From Vulcanimicrobiota bacterium (GTDB taxonomy: Bacteria; Vulcanimicrobiota; Vulcanimicrobiia; Vulcanimicrobiales; Vulcanimicrobiaceae): 41,066 bases of DNA. The notes below the pieces were generated by a model, which searched no databases, was not told the DNA's origin, and saw nothing but the letters and a program-made list of their open reading frames with translations. Position 1 is the first letter of the stretch. Each line of letters starts with the position of its first letter. The translations under genes and the position numbers were made by a program. This document shows, in pieces, positions 33,649-41,023 of the stretch. The stretch spans positions 1 to 41,066 of the forward strand of contig JAQBPM010000347.1 in the NCBI GenBank assembly GCA_028287525.1. Direction: 5' to 3'.

Positions 33649-33972
33649 TCAGTCGTTCGCGAGACGATCGCTTGCGGTGACTTCCCCGACCATACGAGGC
33701 GCGTAGCAATTCGCGACGTCGGCCGGAAGCAGATAGAAGTAGCCGCGCGGACGTTCTCGGCGCTGGGGCCAGAGCGAGACGGCGAAGCGGCGCAGGTACT
33801 CGGCATCATCGATGTCCAGCACGATCCCGCAGTCACCGTCTGCCCGCTCGGGTTCTACCTCAAAATAAATACCGTGACGCAGGGGAGCCGACGCGCCGTC
33901 GCGGCCGTCGTGAAATCCTCGCAGCATGATCGCCAGGGCACGCACGACGGGCGCGGCGTGATATAACGTCAT
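33649..33972 (-). CDS. Small hypothetical protein
   Basis: The 107-residue product (MTLYHAAPVVRALAIMLRGF) is not recognised. It appears soluble, mixed alpha/beta, with acidic LDIDDAEYLRRFAVSLWPQR and ending ASDRLAND. ATG 33972 is preceded by AGGCGAG; an in-frame ATG at 34008 would add 12 residues with several Cys. It shares a strand with the ABM and basic-protein genes and may be in their transcript. Confidence is limited because GC-rich DNA gives many open frames. Confidence 0.5.
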   Translation of the reverse strand: MTLYHAAPVVRALAIMLRGFHDGRDGASAPLRHGIYFEVEPERADGDCGIVLDIDDAEYLRRFAVSLWPQRRERPRGYFYLLPADVANCYAPRMVGEVTASDRLAND

Positions 33973-34056
33973 CGCGCGCTCGCCTGCGCAGCAAGAAGTT
34001 TGCAGCACATAAGCGTGCCGTAAACGTCGTGCGGGTCGAAAAAGTCTCGCCGATTC

Positions 34057-34386
34057 TCAGTCGCCGCTCGCGGCCGGCGCGACCTCGCCGCCGATCATCT
34101 CCGTTTCAATGATTTCCAGCGGCACGGCGAGCGCCTCCTGGAGCCGCTGGACGAGTTCGCGGATGTGCGGCTGCTGCATGTGGTTTTCGAAGCCCGCTTT
34201 TCCGCTCCATTGCTCGTAGAGGAGGAAGAGACGCGGGTCGGTTGCCGCCTGGTGAACGGCATAGCCCAAGTTCGCCTCCTCCAGCAGCGTCGGCGGCATC
34301 GCTTCCAGCAGAGCCGTGCGCACGTGACCTTCCCACCCAACGTTCGCCCGCATGCGGGCGAACACGACCAATCCCGGGACGCGCAC
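34057..34386 (-). CDS. Antibiotic biosynthesis monooxygenase (ABM)-domain protein
   Basis: The 109-residue protein fits the small ferredoxin-like ABM/YgiN fold. Visible are VVFARMRANVGWEGHVRTAL, LLEEANLGYAVHQAATDPRL, FLLYEQWSGKAGFENHMQQP and HIRELVQRL. The pattern YEQW-x7-HMQQPHI is typical of the family. Members include quinol monooxygenases and cofactor-free oxygenases, so the substrate is open. The start is GTG 34386, six bases after the stop of the basic protein gene. Confidence 0.85.
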   Translation of the reverse strand: MRVPGLVVFARMRANVGWEGHVRTALLEAMPPTLLEEANLGYAVHQAATDPRLFLLYEQWSGKAGFENHMQQPHIRELVQRLQEALAVPLEIIETEMIGGEVAPAASGD

Positions 34387-34392
34387 GCTCCG

Positions 34393-34719
34393 CTACTCGG
34401 AGTCGAGACCCAGATCGCGCGCGCGGACGCGGGCCAACCCCGGAATCTTCGCGATGTCGGCGTCGGTGATATCGGATCGGGCCTGCGGCGGCTTCGGCGA
34501 GAGCGACTCACCCTTTTCCGCGGCACGCAGCCGCGACGACGCGCGTTTCGTCGGCTTGCGAAGGGAATGCTTCGGACTCTCCGGTCCGACGGGCTCGGCA
34601 ACGGGCCCATGGTGCCGAGTGCGCGGTACCGTTGGGGCGCCTTTGCGCAACGCGGTTTTGCGCTTACCGGCGGTCCCGCTCCGTTTCTTGCTGAGGGATC
34701 GCTTACGTGGAGATGCCAT
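34393..34719 (-). CDS. Small Lys/Arg-rich basic protein
   Basis: The 108-residue protein begins with a strongly basic region (MASPRKRSLSKKRSGTAGKR, continuing to about residue 40). It ends in an acidic segment (ITDADIAKIPGLARVRARDL, then GLDSE). No family is recognised; the basic low-complexity half suggests nucleic-acid binding, which is inference. No clear ribosome site precedes ATG 34719. The ABM gene follows six bases downstream, suggesting one transcript. Confidence 0.55.
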   Translation of the reverse strand: MASPRKRSLSKKRSGTAGKRKTALRKGAPTVPRTRHHGPVAEPVGPESPKHSLRKPTKRASSRLRAAEKGESLSPKPPQARSDITDADIAKIPGLARVRARDLGLDSE

Positions 34720-34828
34720 GGTGAACCGTACCCCGCGATCGCGGACGCGCTCTCTGCGTTGAGGGGCTCTACGAGGATCGCTTGCCGATCCGGGATGCGA
34801 GGATGCGTTCGAAGCGAAAACGATAGTC

Positions 34829-35371
34829 ATGCAAAGATTCCTCGTCCTCGTCGCGGCACTGTTAGCAACCGTCGCACCGTCGCCGGGCGCAGCCGATGCG
34901 CGAGCCGTTACCGCCGTGGTGCCGCTCGCAGCCGCGGATTCGGGCATGCCGTACGGGCTGCTCCCGTCGCGGTCCGAACTAAACGTCATGACGACACAGC
35001 TTCGGGCCGGTTTGGGGAACGGCGGCATCTCGCTCATCGCGCCCGAGCGGGTGACGCGAGCACTCGCTTCGGCAAACTTCGATCAAACGTCGCCGAGCCG
35101 CTCGTGCGCGAGCGCCGAATGCGCGCGCCGAATCGGGCGTGCGGTGCGTGCGGACACGGTAGTGGTCGGCGCGGTCACGCGCGCCATGGCGGTCGTCTGG
35201 AGCACGGACTTCTTGATCGTCGACGTCGGCACGGGCAAGGTCCTCGGCGAACCGCGCGTCGGCTACAAAGGCGATGTGCAGGCCATGGAATTCGGCGAAC
35301 GAGACGCCGGAGGCTGTATCGCCCGCGTCATTAGGGGAGAGAAGCCGTGCCCGCCGGATCCGGGCTGGTAA
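34829..35371 (+). CDS. Secreted DUF3280/DUF2380-like protein
   Basis: The 180-residue protein has a signal peptide (MQRFLVLVAALLATVAPSPG, cleavage near ADA-RA). The central region has SCASAECARRIGRAVRADTV, then VVGAVTRAMAVVWSTDFLIV and DVGTGKVLGEPRVGYKGD. This resembles the DUF3280/DUF2380 group, periplasmic proteins of unknown function with a TolB-like N-terminal fold. Four or more Cys residues could form disulfides (CASAEC; GGC; KPC). It is divergent from the basic protein gene. Assignment is by pattern memory only. Confidence 0.65.
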   Translation: MQRFLVLVAALLATVAPSPGAADARAVTAVVPLAAADSGMPYGLLPSRSELNVMTTQLRAGLGNGGISLIAPERVTRALASANFDQTSPSRSCASAECARRIGRAVRADTVVVGAVTRAMAVVWSTDFLIVDVGTGKVLGEPRVGYKGDVQAMEFGERDAGGCIARVIRGEKPCPPDPGW

Positions 35372-35394
35372 ACTCGTGATTTGAGGGTATCAAG

Positions 35395-35422
35395 CTCCCC
35401 ACTTGCTCCGGCCGATGGGGAG
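35395..35422 (+). promoter_or_regulatory. Hairpin overlapping the Shine-Dalgarno of the esterase gene
   Basis: CTCCCCA (35395-35401) is perfectly complementary to TGGGGAG (35416-35422), with a 14-nt loop. The 3' arm contains GGGGAG, the likely ribosome site of ATG 35431. The structure could hide that site until melted or bound. Confidence 0.4.
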
Positions 35423-35430
35423 ATCTTCGG

Positions 35431-36543
35431 ATGTATCAGCGCGTTCGCTTCGGACTAGCTCTTTGCGCGATGGCGAGCCTTTTTGCGACCGGCTGCGCGG
35501 GGGGCGCGATGTTGCGCGTCGCCCCGGCCCCCTCGACGGATGCCGCGTCGCGGGCGCCGGCTGACGCTGCCGCCGCTGCCGCCGGCGGCGGCGTCGCCGC
35601 GCTCGGCAGCTACAACATCGATCCGGCGAAGGTCTTCGTCGCCGGAATCTCCTCGGGAGGCTTCTTCGGCGTGCAGATGCACGTCGCGCACTCGAGCACC
35701 TTCAAAGGCGCCGCGATCTATGCCGGCGGCGTCTATTACTGCGCGCAGGACAACATCGGCATTGCGCTGGGCGCTTGCGGCGGTGAGGGGCTGTATCAGA
35801 GCACCCTTGCCCTGTCCGAGACGTATCTCGATCAGCAATCGGCGGCCGGTACGATCGATGCGGAGGGCAACTTGCGGGGTGCGCCGATCTATCTCTGGTC
35901 GGGCACGCAGGACACGATCGTGAAGCCGCAAGAGATGAACGATCTCCAGACCGAGTACGAACACTACGGCGCGAACGTGTTCAAATACGACAACGCGTAT
36001 CCGGCGGGTCATGGCTGGGAATCGCCCGACGGCGAGCTCGCGTGCGGGACGCAGGCCAGTCCGTATATGATCTCGTGCCCTTCAGGAAGCGGAGCCTACG
36101 ATTCCGAGCAGACGTGGCTGAACGCGTTCTTCGGGAAGCTCAAGCCGCGCAACAACGGAACGCTGACCGGCACGCTCGTCCGTTTCGACCAAACCGCCTT
36201 CGGCGCAGCGGCGAGCAACTCGATGGACACGAACGGCTACGTCTTCGTACCCAAGGACTGTGCGTCGGGTCACCCGTGCGGCGTGGTCCTGGCCCTCCAT
36301 GGTTGTCTGCAGACGCAGGCCGACATCGGGACGAAGTTCATCACCGAGTCCGGGATCGATGCGTGGGCCGACCGCAACAGCATCGTGGTCCTCTATCCGT
36401 ACGCCGTGAAGTCGTCGACCGTTCCGCTCAATCCTAACGGCTGCTGGGACTGGTGGGGATACGACGATGCGAACTACGCCCTCAAGAGCGGGACGCAGAT
36501 CTCGATCGTCTACAAGATGGTGCAGCGCTTGATGGGCCGCTGA
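35431..36543 (+). CDS. Exported poly(3-hydroxyalkanoate) depolymerase-like esterase, type II (permuted) order
   Basis: The 370-residue protein has an N-terminal export signal with lipobox-like ATGC (C22). It carries an alpha/beta-hydrolase triad: Ser in GISSGG (S74), Asp in SGTQDTIV (D161) and His in AGHGWES (H194). The oxyanion block ALHGCLQTQADIGTKF (H290), LYPYA and NPNGCWDWWGY comes after the triad, whereas in ordinary PHB-depolymerase-family esterases it comes before the lipase box. This matches the type II, circularly permuted catalytic domain of extracellular PHB depolymerases. No separate polymer-binding domain is seen. GGGGAG precedes ATG 35431. Activity on a polymer versus a small ester is not decided by sequence. 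Confidence 0.85.
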   Translation: MYQRVRFGLALCAMASLFATGCAGGAMLRVAPAPSTDAASRAPADAAAAAAGGGVAALGSYNIDPAKVFVAGISSGGFFGVQMHVAHSSTFKGAAIYAGGVYYCAQDNIGIALGACGGEGLYQSTLALSETYLDQQSAAGTIDAEGNLRGAPIYLWSGTQDTIVKPQEMNDLQTEYEHYGANVFKYDNAYPAGHGWESPDGELACGTQASPYMISCPSGSGAYDSEQTWLNAFFGKLKPRNNGTLTGTLVRFDQTAFGAAASNSMDTNGYVFVPKDCASGHPCGVVLALHGCLQTQADIGTKFITESGIDAWADRNSIVVLYPYAVKSSTVPLNPNGCWDWWGYDDANYALKSGTQISIVYKMVQRLMGR

Positions 36544-36622
36544 ACGATGGGACGGCAAAGGCGCGTCGAAAGAAATATCACCGGCTGAAGAACCGTGGGC
36601 GCCGTGGCGGCGTAGACCGATC

Positions 36623-36982
36623 ATGAAGTCCCTGCCGGTCCTAGCCGCGACGGCCCTGGTAGTCGCGGCGTTCGGTCACGAGAACCCCGTCGCGGCGCAG
36701 GCGACCGCGGCCCCCAAGGCCGCCACGGTCACCGTCAAAAACGATGCCTTCATGCCGGCGATCGTCCACGTGCGTGCGGGGCAAACGGTCACCTTCGTCA
36801 ACGGCGACGACGAAACGCACACGGTCACGTCGGACACGGCAGTGTTCGACTCCAAGAACGTCGACGCGAACGGACGCTTCGCATACACGTTCGCGAAGCC
36901 CGGGAGCTATCCGTATCACTGCGCGATCCATACATTCATGAAAGGTACGGTCATCGTGGATCCGAGCGGAGCTGCACCATGA
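36623..36982 (+). CDS. Periplasmic cupredoxin (plastocyanin/amicyanin-like)
   Basis: The 119-residue protein has a signal peptide (cleavage near VAAQATA) and a single type 1 copper domain. The copper ligands are visible: H66 in DDETHTV, then C100, H103 and M106 in YHCAIHTFMKG. The short ligand loop (C-x2-H-x2-M) is the amicyanin type. It probably carries one electron in the periplasm; its partner is unknown. It overlaps the following phosphatase gene by 4 bp (ATGA). Confidence 0.92.
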   Translation: MKSLPVLAATALVVAAFGHENPVAAQATAAPKAATVTVKNDAFMPAIVHVRAGQTVTFVNGDDETHTVTSDTAVFDSKNVDANGRFAYTFAKPGSYPYHCAIHTFMKGTVIVDPSGAAP

Positions 36983-37587
36983 TCGCGGTCCTCCGCGCCG
37001 CCGTCGCGGCGGCGTTCGTGTTCGTTCCCGCAGCGTCTTGGGCGCAGCAGGCTGCTCCGCTGCGCGGCGCCGCCCTGGTCGATGCGCTGCGCGGCGGCGG
37101 CTACGTCATCCTCATGCGCCATGCGGCGACGGAGGCGAAGGTCGATGCGCCGACGGTCGATGTCGCCGACTGCACCACCCAGCGGAACCTCTCCCCAGAA
37201 GGCCGAGCGACGGCGCGAGCGATCGGAGCGCGCGTGACCGCGTTGGCGCTCCCCATCGCCGACGTCAAGGCGAGCCCGTTCTGCCGCGCTCTCGAATCGG
37301 CACGTTTGATCTTCGGTCGGGCGGACCCGGTCGCGGGTCTGCACGAGTTTGCCGTGAAGGATGCGGCGGCCAGCGCCGACGCCGCCGCGGCATTACGGCC
37401 GCTGCTCGTTGCGTCACCGCCCGCGGGCAAAGACACCGTGGTCGTGACGCACGGCTTCAACGTGAAGTCGGTCACCGGGCTCGACGTGCTCGAAGGCGAA
37501 GCGGTTGTCGTGAAACCGGACGCGCACGGCGGCTACACCATCGTCGGCGACATCAAGGCTGACGACTGGAGCACTTTCACCACCTGA
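36979..37587 (+). CDS. Exported histidine phosphatase superfamily protein
   Basis: The 202-residue protein has a signal peptide ending near SWAQQA and the branch 1-like phosphatase motifs: ILMRHAATE (R47, H48 nucleophile), SPFCRALESARLIFG (R103) and VVVTHGFN (H158). The Ala after RH replaces the usual Gly, common in periplasmic members. The export signal argues against alpha-ribazole-phosphate phosphatase (CobC), which is cytoplasmic and missing from the cobalamin operon. It is co-translated with the cupredoxin. Substrate unknown. Confidence 0.88.
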   Translation: MIAVLRAAVAAAFVFVPAASWAQQAAPLRGAALVDALRGGGYVILMRHAATEAKVDAPTVDVADCTTQRNLSPEGRATARAIGARVTALALPIADVKASPFCRALESARLIFGRADPVAGLHEFAVKDAAASADAAAALRPLLVASPPAGKDTVVVTHGFNVKSVTGLDVLEGEAVVVKPDAHGGYTIVGDIKADDWSTFTT

Positions 37588-37596
37588 CGCTCGGCT

Positions 37597-39126
37597 TTAC
37601 GGCGGCGGAGCGTTCTGCCGCAGGAGCGGGGTGATAGCGAGGGCCGCGATCGTCAGTCCACCGAGGATCAGCCACGCTTCGTTGAAGGCCACCGTCAGCG
37701 CCGCGCGTTCGACCAGCGGACGTGCGAAGGCCAATTGCGCCGGGCCGACGCCGTGCAGCGGCGTTCCGCGGAAGAGCGAGGTGGGAAGACCGACGAACGC
37801 GGCCGCATCTCGATTCCCTGCCAGCAGCATCGTCGTCAAGTGCGACGCGATTGCGGGCGGCCTCACGTTGATGACGGTATCGACGATCCCGATGCCGATC
37901 GCTCCGCCGAGATTGCGCATGAGGTTGAGGAGCGCGCTGGCGTTGGCGAGCTGACCCTGCGGCTGAGGATCGAGCGCCGCGGTCGTGAGCGGGAGAATGC
38001 AGAACATCGCCGCGGCGCCGCGCAGCACTTGCGGCCAGAAGAGCGCGGCGGCGTCGCTTTCCGGAGTCGAGAAGGCGTTGAGCACGAGGCCGGCACCGAA
38101 GAGGGCGAGGCCGACCGCCGTGAGCCAGGCCGCTGAGAACCGCTTCGAGGCCAGCGTTGCCAGCGGAGCCGCGATGAGCTGCGTCGCGCCCATCACGGTC
38201 ATGATCAGACCGATCTCGAGCGAGGAGTGTCTGCGAACGAATCCCAGAAACAGAGGCAGAACGTACACGCAGCCGTAGAGGGCGCTCCCGACGACGAAGT
38301 TCAGCGCACATGCCGCCGCGAAGCTGGTGCTCTTGAGCGGCGTCAAGTCGACGAGCGGAAGTCGCGCCCCGACGGAGCGAGTCACGAAGACGGCGCCGGC
38401 CAGCACCGTGCCGCAACACAGACCGAGGTCGCGCCAACTCCGCCAATGATCGCCTGGGGCGAGCTTCAGGAGCACTTGCAGCATCGTCAGGCTTCCCGCA
38501 AGCCCGAGCAGCGCCGGCAGGTCGATCGCCTTCCACGCTCGAGGATCGGGCTCGTCGACGTGAACGGCGGCGTACGCCGTCGCGGCTACGACGATGCCGG
38601 TCGGGACGTTGATGAGGAACACCCAATTCCACGAGAGCCGCTCGCCGATGAAGCCGCCCACGAGCGGGCCCAGCGACGGCGCAAGCATCGCGACACCGCC
38701 TGCGAGCAGCAATGCGCGCGCCTGAAGCTGCTTCGGGAAGATGCGATAACCGGCGGAGAACACCGTCGGGATGATGACCCCGCCGCAGAGACCCTGTATG
38801 GTGCGCCAGACGACGAGCGAAGCGAAATCGGATGACGCGGCGCAGCCGGCGCTTGCGATGACGAAGCCGATCGTCGCGGCGCTGAAGGCGCCCGTCGTTG
38901 AGAGCGCGCGAGAGAGTCGCCCGCTGAGCGCGACCGCGATGACCTCGCCGGTCAAGTACGCGGTTTGAATCCAGCTCAGGCGGTCGAGCCCGGTGTGAAG
39001 GGCAGAGCCCATCGCCGGCAGGACGGCGGAGACGACCTGGATGTCGAGGAGCGCGACGAACATCCCGACGCACATCGCGCCGAAGCCGAGCCAGTCGCGA
39101 ACGGCCCCGTTGGAGCGCGCCTTCAC
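37597..39126 (-). CDS. DHA2-family MFS exporter in the type III PKS operon
   Basis: The 509-residue protein has 14 predicted helices and DHA2 landmarks: FVALLDIQVVSAVLPAMGSA (helix 1), WIQTAYLTGEVIAVALSGRL, RTIQGLCGGVIIPTVFSAGY, LAPSLGPLVGGFIGERLSWN and WVFLINVPTG. Start GTG 39126 forms a GTGA overlap with the YceI gene; the upstream frame is antisense to YceI. As the last gene of a PKS-YceI-MFS operon it may export the polyketide product. Substrate is inferred from context only. Confidence 0.92.
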   Translation of the reverse strand: MKARSNGAVRDWLGFGAMCVGMFVALLDIQVVSAVLPAMGSALHTGLDRLSWIQTAYLTGEVIAVALSGRLSRALSTTGAFSAATIGFVIASAGCAASSDFASLVVWRTIQGLCGGVIIPTVFSAGYRIFPKQLQARALLLAGGVAMLAPSLGPLVGGFIGERLSWNWVFLINVPTGIVVAATAYAAVHVDEPDPRAWKAIDLPALLGLAGSLTMLQVLLKLAPGDHWRSWRDLGLCCGTVLAGAVFVTRSVGARLPLVDLTPLKSTSFAAACALNFVVGSALYGCVYVLPLFLGFVRRHSSLEIGLIMTVMGATQLIAAPLATLASKRFSAAWLTAVGLALFGAGLVLNAFSTPESDAAALFWPQVLRGAAAMFCILPLTTAALDPQPQGQLANASALLNLMRNLGGAIGIGIVDTVINVRPPAIASHLTTMLLAGNRDAAAFVGLPTSLFRGTPLHGVGPAQLAFARPLVERAALTVAFNEAWLILGGLTIAALAITPLLRQNAPPP

Positions 39127-39740
39127 GGCAGAGCTGATGCGTTTGCTCCCAAACCGTGGACTTGGCCGGCCGCAGTGACGTCGATGGCGACGGTATTGCC
39201 CACGTGCAAGAAGAACGTACTCGGATCCCGCATCCCCCATTGCACGTAGGGGACGGAGAACTGTGCGTGCGCCGTCATGCTTGCACCATTCCCCTCGAGC
39301 GTGACGTGCAGGGTCATCGCGTGGCTGCCGCCGTGAATCGCGAGCACGCCGTCGACGTCCAGTGCCGAGGGCTTGCCGTTCGCCAGCTGCACCTGCACGC
39401 GGCTCGGGGTAAACACGGCCAACGGATAGGTTTGCACCTGAAGGACGTTGTTTCGCATGTTGGCATCGCGCTTCGCATCGCCGCTCTGGCCGCTCGCGAG
39501 ATCGACGACGACGGTTCCTGACGCCTGCCCGGTCGCCGGATCGAAGCGGATCGTTCCCTGCTTGAATGCGAACGTGCCCTTCACCGTGTGCAGCGTCGCC
39601 CCGAGCGTGAATTCCACCGTCGAGTGCGCCGGATCGAGGTCGAGCGACAGGGTGTCGGCGCGCGCTGCTTCGGGCTGTGCCGTCGCAAAGAAGCAGAAAG
39701 CGGACAGGACGACGGGCGCGAGCTTCCGCAGCGACATCAT
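39123..39740 (-). CDS. YceI-family periplasmic lipid/isoprenoid-binding protein
   Basis: The 205-residue protein has a signal peptide (cleavage near AARADTLS) and a YceI beta-barrel: LDLDPAHSTVEFTLGATLHT, VKGTFAFKQGTIRFDPATGQ, GDAKRDANMRNNVLQVQTYP and LAIHGGSHAMTLHVTLEG. YceI barrels bind polyisoprenoid or other long hydrophobic molecules. The start (ATG 39740; second ATG at 39737) comes one base after the PKS stop, and the stop overlaps the MFS start. This tight coupling suggests it carries or protects a hydrophobic PKS product in the periplasm. Confidence 0.93.
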   Translation of the reverse strand: MMSLRKLAPVVLSAFCFFATAQPEAARADTLSLDLDPAHSTVEFTLGATLHTVKGTFAFKQGTIRFDPATGQASGTVVVDLASGQSGDAKRDANMRNNVLQVQTYPLAVFTPSRVQVQLANGKPSALDVDGVLAIHGGSHAMTLHVTLEGNGASMTAHAQFSVPYVQWGMRDPSTFFLHVGNTVAIDVTAAGQVHGLGANASALP

Positions 39741-39741
39741 C

Positions 39742-40794
39742 TCACCAACGCAACAGCACGAACTCGGAGCAGAAGCCTGGCCCCATCGCGCCCAGCAGCC
39801 CGTACGTCCCCGGCGGCGGCCGTCGATCCCGCATCACCGTATCGAGGACGGCGATCACCGACGCCGACGAGAGATTTCCCATCTCGCGCAAGCAGTCCCA
39901 TGACGCGGCAAGCGCGTCATCGGGAAGGTCGAGCGCCGCAGCGAGCGCTTCGAGAATCTTCGGGCCTCCGGTGTGCAGGACCCACGACCCGATGTCGCCG
40001 CGCGTCAGCCCGCCCTCGGCGAGAAACGCATCGACGTCGGCACCGAGATGCGTGCGAACGAAGCGCGGAAGCTCGGCGGACAAGACGATCTTGAAGCCGC
40101 TCTCGGAGATCTCCCAGCCCATCACGTGCTCGGAGTTGGGATAGAACACCGAGCGCGTAGCGAGCACTGCCGGCCCGGCGGCCCGCACCTGCGAGCCGGC
40201 GATCAGGACCGCGCCGGCTCCGTCGCCGAACAATCCGCTCGAGATCAGATTCGCCACCGAGACGTCGTCGCGCTGAATCGTAAGCGAGCAGATCTCGACG
40301 GCCAGCACCGCTGCGACCTCGTTCGGAAACGCCAGAACGTAGTCTGCCGCTCGTGCCAAAGCAGCGGCGCCTGCGACACAGCCCAAGCCGAAGATCGGAA
40401 CCCGTTTGATCGTCGGCGCGAGACCCATTCGATTGACGAGCCGCGCGTCGATCGAAGGACTGGCGATCCCCGTGATCGACGTAAAAAATAACGCGCCTAA
40501 GTCCCTCGGCGCCATTCCGGCGCGGGTGAGCGCGCTCGAGAGGGCGCGTTCCCCGAGCTCCTGCGCGAGCGCGATCCACTGGTCGTTCGCCTCTCCCCAA
40601 GACGTCAGACGCGCGTACGCCTCGATCGGCAACGCCAAGTGACGAGCGCTAACTCCGGCGCGTGCATGGAGGCGCCGCAGCGCGGCTTCGCTAGGGAGCT
40701 TCGTGCGCCAGAAGCTCTGCAGCTCGCCGACGATCGCGTCTTGCTCGTACCGGTGTTCCGGTAAGGCGAGTGCCGCGCTTGCGATGCCGCTCAT
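39742..40794 (-). CDS. Type III polyketide synthase (chalcone/stilbene synthase family)
   Basis: The 350-residue protein shows the type III PKS catalytic triad: C139 in FGLGCVAGAAA, H274 in VLHTGGPKIL and N307 in REMGNLSSASVIAVL. FGDGAGAVLIAG and the C-terminal GAMGPGFCSEFVLLRW are also diagnostic. It condenses malonyl-CoA with a starter acyl-CoA; bacterial relatives make alkylresorcinols, alkylpyrones or tetrahydroxynaphthalene, and the starter here is unknown. ATG 40794 is preferred over an in-frame GTG at 40803; neither has a clear ribosome site. It heads the operon with YceI and an MFS exporter. No methyltransferase or oxidase partner is adjacent. Confidence 0.95.
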   Translation of the reverse strand: MSGIASAALALPEHRYEQDAIVGELQSFWRTKLPSEAALRRLHARAGVSARHLALPIEAYARLTSWGEANDQWIALAQELGERALSSALTRAGMAPRDLGALFFTSITGIASPSIDARLVNRMGLAPTIKRVPIFGLGCVAGAAALARAADYVLAFPNEVAAVLAVEICSLTIQRDDVSVANLISSGLFGDGAGAVLIAGSQVRAAGPAVLATRSVFYPNSEHVMGWEISESGFKIVLSAELPRFVRTHLGADVDAFLAEGGLTRGDIGSWVLHTGGPKILEALAAALDLPDDALAASWDCLREMGNLSSASVIAVLDTVMRDRRPPPGTYGLLGAMGPGFCSEFVLLRW

Positions 40795-40824
40795 GCAGCG
40801 CACGGGTTCGGGGAACGGTGGGTC

Positions 40825-40830
40825 ATTGTA
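40825..40830 (-). promoter_or_regulatory. Candidate -10 element of the PKS operon
   Basis: On the minus strand TACAAT lies 30 bp before the PKS start. No good -35 is seen at the right distance; an A/T-rich stretch (TTTTAAAA, 40853-40860) is further upstream. Confidence 0.35.
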
Positions 40831-40971
40831 TCGGAAGCCTACCCTGCGGTTCTTTTAAAATCATGAAATTGGGACGAGGCTGGTCCGAGAAGCAGGTTAC
40901 AGGAAAATATCGTTCATCACTCGTTCGGGCTCGGCCGCCGTGGCGCGAGCGCCTGCCTGGCCGTTGCGCGA

Positions 40972-40990
40972 TGTCAACTCAGGGTTGACA
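40972..40990. promoter_or_regulatory. Inverted repeat TGTCAA-N7-TTGACA with embedded -35
   Basis: TGTCAA (40972-40977) and TTGACA (40985-40990) are perfect inverted copies. The right arm is a consensus -35 facing the truncated frame at 41024. A regulator bound here would cover the -35. Confidence 0.4.
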
Positions 40991-41023
40991 GACACTTCAC
41001 ACGCCGGATGCTAGTGTCTCGGC

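Noticed and set aside
36979-37587. CobC alpha-ribazole phosphatase
   Set aside because: The motifs fit the histidine phosphatase superfamily, but the signal peptide and distant locus argue against a cytoplasmic CobC.
40770-40988. Small plus-strand frame in the PKS upstream region
   Set aside because: Starts inside the PKS gene on the opposite strand, no ribosome site, and no sensible composition.
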